Assembly: GCA_963754445.1 (NCBI GenBank)
Contig: CAVWFT010000002.1
Span: forward strand, 1,178,001 to 1,242,000
Length of the DNA stretch: 64,000 nt
Direction: 5' to 3'
DNA from: Bog-473 sp963754445
Lineage (GTDB): Bacteria > Actinomycetota > Acidimicrobiia > Acidimicrobiales > RAAP-2
Shown here: positions 1 through 7,700 of the stretch, piece by piece
Position numbering within the stretch: the first letter of the stretch is position 1
Layout of the letters: every line of letters begins with the position of its first letter
Translations under genes and position numbers: made by a program
Notes under the pieces: model-generated
What the model was told of the DNA's origin: nothing
The model's input: only the letters and a program-made list of their open reading frames with translations
Database searches by the model: none

Positions 1-92
1 GAGACGTCCGGGCAGGCCACGAGGAGGGCGCCCAGGACGGTGAGTGCGGCGAGCCGCGCCGTCCATGCCCGCAGGCGGACCGAGTGTCGCAC
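1..92 (-). CDS. Lipoprotein, N-terminal fragment (runs off the left edge)
   Basis: Only the first 30 codons lie in the window. From GTG at 92 they read as a lipoprotein signal peptide: basic N-region (VRHSVRLR), hydrophobic stretch (LAALTVLGALL) and a lipobox LVAC with Cys at residue 27. The product would be exported by Sec, lipidated on that Cys and anchored outside the membrane; the mature domain is off the window, so its function is unknown. The start is supported by a TAGCCT hexamer ending 6 bases upstream, the leaderless arrangement seen at many other genes here. It is divergent from the methyltransferase at 283, with about 190 bp between them in which I see only promoter-like sequence. 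Confidence 0.55.
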   Translation of the reverse strand, partial: MRHSVRLRAWTARLAALTVLGALLVACPDV

Positions 93-98
93 GCTCTC

Positions 99-104
99 AG
101 GCTA
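99..104 (-). promoter_or_regulatory. -10 element (TAGCCT) of the lipoprotein gene, leaderless
   Basis: TAGCCT on the minus strand ends 6 bases before the GTG at 92, so transcription would begin at or next to the start codon. No clear -35 is seen. Confidence 0.4.
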
Positions 105-282
105 GGAGGGCCGATCGAGCGCGCACGCGCCGTGGCCCCGCCGGCGCGCGGGCCCACCGGGGCTGCGTACGCTCAACCCCGGTGGAGCTGGAGACCCGTG
201 AACCCGGCGCCTCGATCGGCCGAGACGGCCTCCGCGCCACCCGCCGCGCGGTGACCGCCGCCGGGGTGCGGATGGTCGCCTG

Positions 283-1101
283 ATGCCCGTCGGAGCCTTC
301 CACGGCGCGGCGCGTTATTACGCCGCCGGCCGTCCGCCCTACGCTCCCGGCTTGCGCGACGCGCTGGTCGCCGAACTCGGTCTCGACGGCCGCGGTCGGC
401 TGGTCGACGTCGGGTGCGGTCCGGGGACGATCGCCCTCTTGGTGGCCGACCTCTTCGCAGAGGTGGTCGGCCTCGATCCCGAACCCGAGATGCTCGACGA
501 GGCCCGCCTGGCCGCCGCGCGAGCGGGATGGCCCGACATCAGGTGGATCGAGGGCGTGGCCGAGGACCTCGCGGCACCGGCGCTCGGTCTCAGACCCAGC
601 CGGGTGGTGACGTTCGGGCAGTCGTTCCATCGCACCGATCGGCGCCGCGCCGCCGAGGCCGCCTACGACCTGCTCGAACCGGGCGGCGCCATGGTCCTGA
701 TCAGCCATGCCGTCGACGGCCGGCCCGTCCCGCTGGGCCCGGGCTGGCCGGCGATCCCTCACGACGAGGTGCGCGCCTTGATCACCGACTATCTGGGCGA
801 CGTGGTGCCGCCGCCAGGAGGTGGAACGGCGGCGGTCCAGCGTTGGGAGGAGTCGGTGCGCGCGACCCGCTTCGGTGCACCACGGCTGCGCTACGTCCCG
901 GGCGTCCCCGACTATGTCCGTAACGAGGATTCGGTGGTGGCCAACTATTTCTCGATGTCCTACGCCGCCCCGCCGCGCTTCGGCGCCCGGCGTGACGCCT
1001 TCGAGACCGATCTGCGGGCCCTGCTGCGGACCCGCTCGCCCGAAGGGCTGTTCTGGGACTGGCCGGGCGACACCGAGATCGTCGTGGCCGTGCGCTCCTG
1101 A
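283..1101 (+). CDS. Class I SAM-dependent methyltransferase
   Basis: 272 residues. A Rossmann-type methyltransferase: motif I VDVGCGPGT at residues 41-49 binds S-adenosylmethionine, and an acidic loop after strand 2 (GLDPEPEML, about 63-71) would hold the ribose hydroxyls. The N-terminal signature of a Y..GRPPY type and the general layout are those of small-molecule methyltransferases such as the UbiE/trans-aconitate group; the substrate cannot be told from sequence. Single gene. A weaker -10 (GATGGT, 271-276) lies 6 bases before the ATG, so the mRNA may be leaderless; there is no good ribosome binding site. A related methyltransferase lies at 62947. Confidence 0.85.
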   Translation: MPVGAFHGAARYYAAGRPPYAPGLRDALVAELGLDGRGRLVDVGCGPGTIALLVADLFAEVVGLDPEPEMLDEARLAAARAGWPDIRWIEGVAEDLAAPALGLRPSRVVTFGQSFHRTDRRRAAEAAYDLLEPGGAMVLISHAVDGRPVPLGPGWPAIPHDEVRALITDYLGDVVPPPGGGTAAVQRWEESVRATRFGAPRLRYVPGVPDYVRNEDSVVANYFSMSYAAPPRFGARRDAFETDLRALLRTRSPEGLFWDWPGDTEIVVAVRS

Positions 1102-1129
1102 GCCGGCGTCCGCCGGCGCCCAGAGCGCC
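1102..1129. terminator. Overlapping GC hairpins between convergent genes
   Basis: GCCGGC-GTCC-GCCGGC (1102-1117) begins right after the TGA of the methyltransferase and overlaps an alternative stem GGCGC...GCGCC (1115-1129). There is no U-tract, so it is at best a U-less bidirectional terminator between this gene and the convergent reductase. Confidence 0.35.
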
Positions 1130-1175
1130 GAGCGTGTGTCGTGCCTGTTGAACCCCGAACGGTCCGTGGGCGGGA

Positions 1176-2714
1176 TCAGGCGGCGGAGCTCTCGAGCCCC
1201 TCGGTGTCGGGCAGCAGCCGGGACACCAGCTCGAGGACCCGGTAGCCCAGCTCGGCGGGACCGCTGGCATCGGGACGCATGAGATTGGCCATGATGCGCA
1301 GCAGGGCGTTCATCAGCACCTCGGAGCGCATCCCCAGGCTGACACACAGCTTCATCGCCTCGGGGTGCGAGATCAGGTGCACGAACGTCCGAGCCACCTT
1401 GTAATACGGCCCGTACGCTGCGTTGAGCTCCCGCTCGTAGTCCTCGAGCGCGCTTGCCCCGGCGCCGGTCAGGGCGTGCCCGAGGGCGGAGGCGGCCAGA
1501 CGGCCCGTCTCGTAGCCGTAGGCAATCCCTTCGCCGTTGAACGGATTGATGGCCCCGCTCGCGTCGCCCGCCACCAGCACGTTGCCCCCGGCCCGCGGGC
1601 CGACCGACAGCCCCATCGGCAGCTTGCCCCCGGTGGCCGGACCGCAGCTGGCCTCGGGCGTCAGGCCCCACGACTCGGGGGCGTAGGCCACGAACGTGTC
1701 CATCAGGTGCGAGGTGTTGACGCCCTTCCAGCGGGCCTCGGTGGAGAGGAGGCCGACACCGACGTTGACCCGCCCGTCGCCCATGGGGAAGATCCAGCCG
1801 TACCCGGGCACCACGTTGCCCTCGGCGTCGCGGATGTCGAGGTGCGACTCGATGAACGGGTCGTCGTGGCGCTCCGAGCGGTAATAGCCGCGTAGGGCCA
1901 TGCCCATCGGCAGCTCGCGCCGGCGCGCCGTCCCGAGCATGCGGCCGATGCGCGAGTTCGATCCGTCGGCCACGACCACGTAGCGGCCCCGGACCGCCCG
2001 GTCCTCACGACTGCCCTTTTCCTTGACCCGCACGCCGAGCAGCGTCGGGAGCGGGCCGTCGGTGGGCACCGATTCGTCGACGATCGGACCCGTCACCTCG
2101 GTGCCCTGGAGCACGGTGGCGCCGGCGGCGGCGGCGTGGCCGGCCACGAGTCCGTCCAGGTCGTGGCGGGTGATGGTGTAGCCGTAGCTGGGGAAATTCG
2201 GGTGCTCGGGCCACTGCATCTCCATCGAGTGCCCGAAGCCGTAGGCCCGGAGTCCGGTGAAGCGGTGTGATCCGGCCAGTGCCCCCTCGAGGCCCATGTC
2301 GGCCAGCTGGCGCACCGCCCGGGGGGTCAGCCCGTCGCCGCAGGTCTTCTCCCTCGGGAACACCTTCTTCTCCACGACGCAGACGTCCCAGCCGGCCTCG
2401 GCCAGCCAATACCCACAGGTCGATCCGGCCGGTCCGCCTCCGACGACGACGACGTCGTAGACGTGCTCGGGCGCCTGCGCCGCGGGCGTGGCGGCGGCGG
2501 TGGCGGTGGCCGTGGCGGCGGGGGTGGGAGAGGGGCCGGCGTCGGCGGACTTCTGGGCTGGGGGCGCCTTCTTGGTCGTCGTCTTCTTGGCCGCAGTGGC
2601 CTTCTTGGCCGCGGTCGCCTTCTTGGCCGGGAGCGTCTTCTTCCCCGCGGCCTTCGCCGTCCGGGGGGCCTTCTTGGCCGGTTCGGGAGGCGAGGTTTCG
2701 TCGGGAGGCGTCAC
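1176..2714 (-). CDS. Geranylgeranyl reductase family FAD-dependent oxidoreductase with Lys/Ala-rich N-terminal tail
   Basis: 512 residues from GTG at 2714. The C-terminal 430 residues are a GGR-type flavoprotein: FAD-binding DVVVVGGGPAGST at 88-100, the family's EKKVFPREKTCGDGL segment, a second FAD motif near VLVAGDASGAINPFNGEGI and a menaquinone/isoprenoid-reductase layout. Such enzymes saturate polyprenyl chains, for example of menaquinone, which would suit a neighbour of complex I. The first 85 residues are unusual: repeats of AKKAT/KKTT followed by a Pro/Ala/Thr linker, like the basic tails of actinobacterial nucleoid proteins. The start is supported by TACGAT ending 6 bases upstream. 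It is divergent from nuoA. The tail is part of the same open frame; an internal start would remove it. Confidence 0.85.
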   Translation of the reverse strand: MTPPDETSPPEPAKKAPRTAKAAGKKTLPAKKATAAKKATAAKKTTTKKAPPAQKSADAGPSPTPAATATATAAATPAAQAPEHVYDVVVVGGGPAGSTCGYWLAEAGWDVCVVEKKVFPREKTCGDGLTPRAVRQLADMGLEGALAGSHRFTGLRAYGFGHSMEMQWPEHPNFPSYGYTITRHDLDGLVAGHAAAAGATVLQGTEVTGPIVDESVPTDGPLPTLLGVRVKEKGSREDRAVRGRYVVVADGSNSRIGRMLGTARRRELPMGMALRGYYRSERHDDPFIESHLDIRDAEGNVVPGYGWIFPMGDGRVNVGVGLLSTEARWKGVNTSHLMDTFVAYAPESWGLTPEASCGPATGGKLPMGLSVGPRAGGNVLVAGDASGAINPFNGEGIAYGYETGRLAASALGHALTGAGASALEDYERELNAAYGPYYKVARTFVHLISHPEAMKLCVSLGMRSEVLMNALLRIMANLMRPDASGPAELGYRVLELVSRLLPDTEGLESSAA

Positions 2715-2720
2715 GAGGGC

Positions 2721-2726
2721 ATCGTA
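2721..2726 (-). promoter_or_regulatory. -10 element (TACGAT) of the reductase gene, leaderless
   Basis: TACGAT ends 6 bases before the GTG at 2714 on the minus strand. It supports the upstream start that includes the Lys/Ala tail. Confidence 0.45.
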
Positions 2727-2749
2727 GGTCTGCGACCGGGCCCCTCTGA

Positions 2750-2777
2750 CCAGCACCCGAGGATGTGCCAGTGCTGG
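2750..2777. promoter_or_regulatory. Inverted repeat, candidate operator between the reductase and nuoA
   Basis: Perfect 7-bp arms CCAGCAC (2750-2756) and GTGCTGG (2771-2777) with a 14-bp spacer. Arm centres are 21 bp apart, two helical turns, as for a dimeric regulator. It sits in the only 90-bp gap before the nuo operon. No regulator is identified. Confidence 0.35.
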
Positions 2778-2804
2778 GAGCCGCATGGTAAAAACGGCGG
2801 CACC

Positions 2805-3260
2805 GTGGTCCAGTACCTCCCCATCCTCATCTTGGCGTTCCTCGGTTTCGCCTTCACCGTCTTCTCGCTGGTGTCCTCGGCCCTCCTGGCGCCGAGGAAG
2901 AAGCCGACCGCGGCCAAGCTGGCGCCCTACGAGTGCGGCATCGTCCCCAACGACGAGCCCCCCCAGCGCTTCCCGGTCCGCTTCTACCTGGTGTCGATGA
3001 TCTTCATCATCTTCGACATCGAGATCGTCTTCCTCTACCCCTGGGCGGTGGTCTTCCACCAGATCGCCACGTTCGGCTTGATCGAGGTCATCGTCTTTGC
3101 CGCCGTGGTGTTCGTCTCCTTCCTCTATCTGATCTCCAACGGGGCGCTCACCTGGGGCCCTCCGAAGACCCTGCAATCGGGCATGCCGGGCCGCACCTCG
3201 GATTCGACGATCACCCGCATCAGTGCCACCCCCGCGAACCGGCCGGGCGAGGCGGCCTGA
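2805..3260 (+). CDS. nuoA: NADH-quinone oxidoreductase subunit A
   Basis: 151 residues from GTG 2805. A membrane subunit of complex I that takes part in the hinge between the peripheral arm and the proton-pumping arm. Three membrane helices are visible (YLPILILAFLGFAFTVFSLV; FYLVSMIFIIFDIEIVFLY; LIEVIVFAAVVFVSFLYLI), with the conserved loop YECG and the acidic DIEIVFL segment of the second helix. The length is slightly over the usual 120-140 because of a polar tail. First gene of the nuo operon. An in-frame ATG at 2763 exists, but its extension (Cys/His-rich, no membrane character) is not family-like. No strong ribosome binding site precedes the chosen GTG, so the exact start is uncertain. 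Confidence 0.9.
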   Translation: MVQYLPILILAFLGFAFTVFSLVSSALLAPRKKPTAAKLAPYECGIVPNDEPPQRFPVRFYLVSMIFIIFDIEIVFLYPWAVVFHQIATFGLIEVIVFAAVVFVSFLYLISNGALTWGPPKTLQSGMPGRTSDSTITRISATPANRPGEAA

Positions 3261-3264
3261 CGCC

Positions 3265-3825
3265 ATGGGGATCGAGGATCTGCAGCACAACTTCCTGACC
3301 GGCAAGCTCGAGGACATGGTCAAGTGGGCCCGACGCAACAGCGTGTGGCCCGCCACCTTCGGCCTGGCCTGCTGTGCCATCGAGATGATGTCGGTCGGCG
3401 CGGCCGACTATGACATCAGCCGCCTCGGCATGGAGGTCTTCCGGGCCTCGCCCCGCCAGGCCGACCTCATGGTCGTGGCCGGCCGGGTCTCCCAGAAGAT
3501 GGCGCCCGTGCTGCGTCAGGTCTACGACCAGATGATGGAGCCCAAGTGGGTCATCTCCATGGGCGTGTGCGCCTCGAGCGGTGGCATGTTCAACAACTAC
3601 GCCATCGTGCAAGGGGTCGACCAGATCGTGCCGGTGGACGTCTACGCCCCCGGTTGCCCTCCCTCGCCCGAGACGCTGCTGCACGCGATCCTGACGCTGC
3701 ACGAGAAGATCCGCACGGGAGAGATCACGCGCCGCCCCGGTTCGTCGGTCCCGGCCGGCGAGCAGGCCACCGGCGGTTGGACGCCGACGGTGCCCGACGC
3801 CGTTCGGGTGGCCACGCCGCGGTGA
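3265..3825 (+). CDS. nuoB: NADH-quinone oxidoreductase subunit B
   Basis: 186 residues. A peripheral subunit carrying cluster N2, the last [4Fe-4S] centre before quinone. The ligand pattern is intact: adjacent cysteines in GLACCAIEMM near residue 36, a further Cys in MGVCASSGGMF and the Cys in YAPGCPPSPE. The ATG at 3265 lies 4 bases after nuoA, and the protein begins with the usual MGIEDLQHNF type of sequence; an upstream in-frame extension is not family-like. It ends with a GTGA overlap into nuoC. Confidence 0.95.
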   Translation: MGIEDLQHNFLTGKLEDMVKWARRNSVWPATFGLACCAIEMMSVGAADYDISRLGMEVFRASPRQADLMVVAGRVSQKMAPVLRQVYDQMMEPKWVISMGVCASSGGMFNNYAIVQGVDQIVPVDVYAPGCPPSPETLLHAILTLHEKIRTGEITRRPGSSVPAGEQATGGWTPTVPDAVRVATPR

Positions 3826-4343
3826 CCGACACCACCTCGACCACCGCCTCGGCGGCCGCACCCTCGGGCATCCTGCCCGACGTGCCGCGGCTGCCCGACC
3901 GGCTCGTCGACCAGCTGGCGTTCCCCGGGCGCGACACCTACCACCGCATGGTGGAGGCCTTCCGCGACGCCGGCTTCGAGCAGTGTGCCGACGTGTGCGC
4001 GGTCGACTACCTGACCCATCCCGGGCGGACCCTGCCCGACGGCGTCAGGGCGGAACGGTTCGAGGTCGTGACGAACCTGCTGTCGATGTCGCTGCGCCAG
4101 CGGGTGCGCGTCCGGGTGCAGGTGCCCGAGAGCGACCCGAGCGTGGACAGCATCACCGACGTCTATCCGGGCGCCGACGCCATGGAGCGCGAGGCCTACG
4201 ACATGGTCGGCGTGATCTTCGCGGGCCACCCCGACATGACCCGCATCCTCATGCCCGAGGACTGGGAGGGCCACCCGCTGCGCAAGGACTTCGGCGTCGG
4301 CCGGGTCCCCGTGCAGTTCAAGGAAGCGCCGGGACCGCGATGA
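3822..4343 (+). CDS. nuoC: NADH-quinone oxidoreductase subunit C
   Basis: 173 residues from GTG 3822, which overlaps the nuoB stop (GTGA). The 30-kDa subunit: it packs on NuoD in the quinone-binding arm and holds no cofactor. The family signature is seen in the C-terminal half, with ITDVYPGADAMEREAYDMVGV followed by HPDMTRILMPEDWEGHPLRKDF. The first 25 residues are a low-complexity Thr/Ala/Ser leader. It is a separate gene, not the NuoCD fusion found in some enterobacteria, and couples to nuoD by ATGA. Confidence 0.94.
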   Translation: MTDTTSTTASAAAPSGILPDVPRLPDRLVDQLAFPGRDTYHRMVEAFRDAGFEQCADVCAVDYLTHPGRTLPDGVRAERFEVVTNLLSMSLRQRVRVRVQVPESDPSVDSITDVYPGADAMEREAYDMVGVIFAGHPDMTRILMPEDWEGHPLRKDFGVGRVPVQFKEAPGPR

Positions 4344-5770
4344 GCGAGCACGACGACCCCCAGGACTGGCAGGACGCGCCACCGCCGGACGCGGACGCCG
4401 AATTCGGCCTCGAAGCCACGGAGAAGGAACACCGCGAGGCGGAAGAGGAGCGCTACTTCCAGGCCGAGACCTCCGAAGGCGACCAAGAACTGCGGCCGCG
4501 CAGCGACACGGGCGCGGGCGAACTGCGCCAGGAGGTGGGCGCCGTCCTGCGCCTGCCCGAGGGCGGCTACATCGACCCCGGCGACATCGACATCGAGCGC
4601 CGGGACGATCAGACCATGATCATCAACATGGGTCCCCAGCACCCGTCGACCCACGGCGTGTTGCGGCTCATGCTCGAGCTCGACGGTGAGACCGTGCTCA
4701 GGACCAAGCCGATCATCGGCTACCTGCACACCGGCATGGAGAAGCAGGGCGAAGAGCTCACCTACGTCCAGGGCTCGACCAACGTGACCCGGATGGACTA
4801 CCTCTCGCCGCTCCACAACGAGCTCGTGTTCTCCATGGCCACCGAGGCGCTCCTCGGGGTCGAGCTGCCGCCCCGCGCCACGTGGATCCGCATGCTCATG
4901 TGCGAGTTGAACCGGGTGTCATCGCACCTCATGTGGATGGCCACCAACGGCATGGACCTCGGCTCGACCTCCATGATGATCTACGGCTTCCGCGAACGCG
5001 AGATGGTGCTCTCGTTCTTCGAGAAGACGACCGGGCTCCGCATGAACAACAACTTCATCCGGCCCGGCGGCGTGGCCGCCGACCTGCCCGACGGCTGGCA
5101 GGACGACGTCGACATCATCTGCGAGACCGTCCTGGCGCGGACATTCGAATACGACGAGCTGCTCACCGGCCAGCCGATCTTCCGGGAGCGCACCGAAGCG
5201 GTCGGGAGCATCTCGGCCGAGGAGGCGTTGGCGCTGTCGATCACGGGCCCCATCCTGCGTTCGACCGGCGTGCCGTGGGATCTCCGACGGACCATGCCGT
5301 ATCTGGCCTACGACAAGCTCGACTTCGACGTCATCGTCGGCACGTACGGCGACAACTTCGACCGCTACTCGGTCCGGCTCAACGAGATCCGTGAGTCGAT
5401 CCGGATGTTGCGCCAGATCATCGAGATGATGCCGCCGGGCGACTACCGGGTGCAGGACCGCAAGGTCACCCCGCCGCCCCGGGCCCGTATCGACGAGAGC
5501 ATGGAAGCGCTCATCCACCACTTCAAGATCTTCACCGAGGGCTTCCGGGTGCCCGAGGGGGAGGCCTACGTGGCCATCGAGTCCCCCCGGGGCGAGCTCG
5601 GTTGCTACATGGTCTCGGACGGGACCTCCAAGCCCTACCGGATGCACATCCGCGGGCCGAGCTTCGTAAACCTGCAGTGCCTGCCGCTGTTGCTTCGCGG
5701 CGGGCTCATGGCCGACGCCGTCGCCGTCATCTCCTCGGTCGACCCCGTCATGGGCGAGGTGGACCGGTGA
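4340..5770 (+). CDS. nuoD: NADH-quinone oxidoreductase subunit D
   Basis: 476 residues; the ATG at 4340 overlaps the nuoC stop. The 49-kDa subunit that forms the quinone pocket with NuoB. The conserved core starts near residue 90 with MGPQHPSTHGVLR (quinone-site His) and includes EKQGEELTYVQG, the RVSSHLMW region and a GELGCYMVSDG-type C-terminal segment. The first 85 residues form an Asp/Glu-rich extension with no counterpart in the common core. The end overlaps nuoE by GTGA. Confidence 0.95.
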   Translation: MSEHDDPQDWQDAPPPDADAEFGLEATEKEHREAEEERYFQAETSEGDQELRPRSDTGAGELRQEVGAVLRLPEGGYIDPGDIDIERRDDQTMIINMGPQHPSTHGVLRLMLELDGETVLRTKPIIGYLHTGMEKQGEELTYVQGSTNVTRMDYLSPLHNELVFSMATEALLGVELPPRATWIRMLMCELNRVSSHLMWMATNGMDLGSTSMMIYGFREREMVLSFFEKTTGLRMNNNFIRPGGVAADLPDGWQDDVDIICETVLARTFEYDELLTGQPIFRERTEAVGSISAEEALALSITGPILRSTGVPWDLRRTMPYLAYDKLDFDVIVGTYGDNFDRYSVRLNEIRESIRMLRQIIEMMPPGDYRVQDRKVTPPPRARIDESMEALIHHFKIFTEGFRVPEGEAYVAIESPRGELGCYMVSDGTSKPYRMHIRGPSFVNLQCLPLLLRGGLMADAVAVISSVDPVMGEVDR

Positions 5771-6396
5771 GCCACCTCGACACCGAGATGATGGAGCGGG
5801 CCCGGGCGCTCGTCGCCCTCTATCCCCACAAGCGTTCCGCCCTCATCCCCCTGTGCCATCTGGCCCAGGAGCAGGACGGCTGGTTGCGTCCCGAAGCCAT
5901 GGAGGACATCGCCGCCCTCTGCGACGTCACCGCAGCCGAGGTGCGCGGCACGGCGACCTTCTACGACATGCTCTTCACCGAACCGGTCGGCACCTACGTG
6001 GTCTCGGTATGCACCAACATCGCCTGCATGCTCGGCGGGGCGCTCGAACTCCTCGAGCACGCCGAGTCCACCCTCGGCGTGCGACCGGGCGGCACCACGA
6101 CCGACGGCGTCTTCACGCTCGAAGAAGCCGAGTGCCTGGCCGACTGCGACCGCACGCCGTGCGTCCAGGTGAACCACCGCTACATGGGCGGGCAGACGCC
6201 CGAGAGCTTCGACCGGCTGGTGGCCGACCTGCGTGGCGGCACGCTGGCCGACACCGTGCCCGGCCACGGCACCCTGGTCCGGGTGCGCCGCAGCGTCGGA
6301 CTGCAGGCCGACAAGGAGGCCATCGTCACCGAGCGGGCGCAGATGGCCGAAGCCCAGGCGGCCCGGGCGGCGGCGGCGCAGGGGGAGAGCGCCTGA
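5767..6396 (+). CDS. nuoE: NADH-quinone oxidoreductase subunit E
   Basis: 209 residues from GTG 5767. The 24-kDa subunit with a thioredoxin-like fold holding [2Fe-2S] cluster N1a. The four ligands are in SVCTNIACML (first two Cys) and ECLADCDRTPC (second pair, with the family spacing). The N-terminal helical bundle (LVALYPHKRSALIPLCHLAQ) is typical. The C-terminal 45 residues end in an Ala/Gln-rich helix. nuoF starts on the last base of its stop codon. Confidence 0.94.
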   Translation: MSHLDTEMMERARALVALYPHKRSALIPLCHLAQEQDGWLRPEAMEDIAALCDVTAAEVRGTATFYDMLFTEPVGTYVVSVCTNIACMLGGALELLEHAESTLGVRPGGTTTDGVFTLEEAECLADCDRTPCVQVNHRYMGGQTPESFDRLVADLRGGTLADTVPGHGTLVRVRRSVGLQADKEAIVTERAQMAEAQAARAAAAQGESA

Positions 6397-7700
6397 TGGC
6401 GATCACCGACGCGCCCAAGATCATCACGTCGCGCCTCGGCTACGACGACTCGCACACCATGGCGCGCTACCTGGCCACCGGTGGCTACGAGGCGCTGCGC
6501 AAGGCGCTGACCATGACGCCCGAAGCGGTGGCGGCCGAGGTCGACGCGGCCAGTCTGCTCGGCCGCGGCGGTGCCGGCTTCCCGGCCGGCCGGAAGTGGT
6601 CGATGCTGCGCAAGAACCCGGTGACCTACCTCGTCATCAACGGCGACGAGTCCGAGCCGGCCACCTTCAAGGACCACCTCCTCATCGAGAACGATCCGCA
6701 CCAGATCCTCGAGGGCGTGCTCATCTCGGCCTACGCGCTCCAGGTGACCCAGGCCTTCATCTACCTGCGCGGCGAGTTCGCCGTCGGTCTCGAGCGCCTG
6801 CAGCAGGCGCTCAACGAGGCCTACGCCGAGGGCGCGGTGGGGGCCAACATCTTCGATTCGGGCTTCTCCCTCGACATCGTCGTGCACCCCGGGGCCGGCG
6901 CATACATCTGCGGCGAGGAGACGGCCCTGCTCGAGTCGCTCGAGGGCAAGCGCGGCTTCCCGCGCATCAAGCCACCCTTCTTCCCGGCCGCCATCGGTCT
7001 CTACGGCGAACCCACCGTGGTGAACAACATCGAGACGATGTCGAACATCCCCTGGATCGTCACCAACGGGGGCGCCGCCTTCGCCGCCCTCGGTGCCGGT
7101 CGCTCGACCGGCACCCGCCTCTTCGCCCTGGCCGGTCACGTGCGCAACCCCGGCAACTACGAGCTCGAGATGGTCAAGACGACCTTCCGCGACCTGATCT
7201 ACGCACCGGTGCTCGGCGGCGGCATCCGCGGCTCGAACACGCTCAAGGCCTTCATCCCCGGGGGTGTCTCGGCTCCCTGGTTCGGGCCGGACCAGGTCGA
7301 CCTTCCCCTGGGCCAGGACGAGGTGGGCCAGGCCGGGTCCATGCTGGGCTCAGGCTCCGTCGTCGTGATGGACTCGGCCACTTGCATGGTCCGCGCCGCC
7401 TGGCGCATCACCAAGTTCTTCTCCCGGGAGTCGTGCGGGCAGTGCACGCCGTGCCGTGAGGGCTCGGGCTGGCTCGAGCGCATCATGTGGCGAATTGAGA
7501 ATGGTGACGGGCGCGAGGAAGATCTGGACCTCCTCATGGACCTGTGCGACAACATCTCTCCCGGCGTGGCCTGGCCTCCGCAGCAGACGACGATCTGCGT
7601 GCTCGGCCCTTCGATCCCGTCCTCGATCGCCTCGGGCATCCGCATGTTCCGCGACGAGTTCTTGGTGCACGTCAAGGAAGGGGGATGTCCCTTTGACTGA
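6396..7700 (+). CDS. nuoF: NADH-quinone oxidoreductase subunit F
   Basis: 434 residues. The 51-kDa subunit, the entry point for electrons: it binds NADH and FMN and carries [4Fe-4S] cluster N3. The FMN/NADH glycine loop reads GRGGAGFPAGRKW (about 51-63); NGDESEPATFKD and GAGAYICGEETALLES are the other nucleotide-site motifs, and N3 is held by SCGQCTPCREG plus a later Cys in QQTTICVLG. Length and order match the family. Its last 8 bases overlap the start of nuoG. Confidence 0.96.
   Translation: MAITDAPKIITSRLGYDDSHTMARYLATGGYEALRKALTMTPEAVAAEVDAASLLGRGGAGFPAGRKWSMLRKNPVTYLVINGDESEPATFKDHLLIENDPHQILEGVLISAYALQVTQAFIYLRGEFAVGLERLQQALNEAYAEGAVGANIFDSGFSLDIVVHPGAGAYICGEETALLESLEGKRGFPRIKPPFFPAAIGLYGEPTVVNNIETMSNIPWIVTNGGAAFAALGAGRSTGTRLFALAGHVRNPGNYELEMVKTTFRDLIYAPVLGGGIRGSNTLKAFIPGGVSAPWFGPDQVDLPLGQDEVGQAGSMLGSGSVVVMDSATCMVRAAWRITKFFSRESCGQCTPCREGSGWLERIMWRIENGDGREEDLDLLMDLCDNISPGVAWPPQQTTICVLGPSIPSSIASGIRMFRDEFLVHVKEGGCPFD
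7675..7684 (+). promoter_or_regulatory. Ribosome binding site that fixes the nuoG TTG start
   Basis: AGGAAGGGGG, 8 bases before TTG at 7693 and inside the 3' end of nuoF. It makes the TTG start credible over later in-frame codons. Confidence 0.6.

Noticed and set aside
44..283. 79-codon plus-strand frame ahead of the methyltransferase
   Set aside because: Arg-rich, no ribosome site or -10, and it overlaps the better supported lipoprotein start on the other strand.
97..1671. Long minus-strand open frame across the first methyltransferase
   Set aside because: Arg/Gly/Ala-rich shadow of two real genes; no motif and wrong codon-position bias.
2763..2804. ATG start for nuoA at 2763
   Set aside because: It would add CQCWEPHGKNGG-like residues not typical of NuoA and would place the operator repeat inside the gene.
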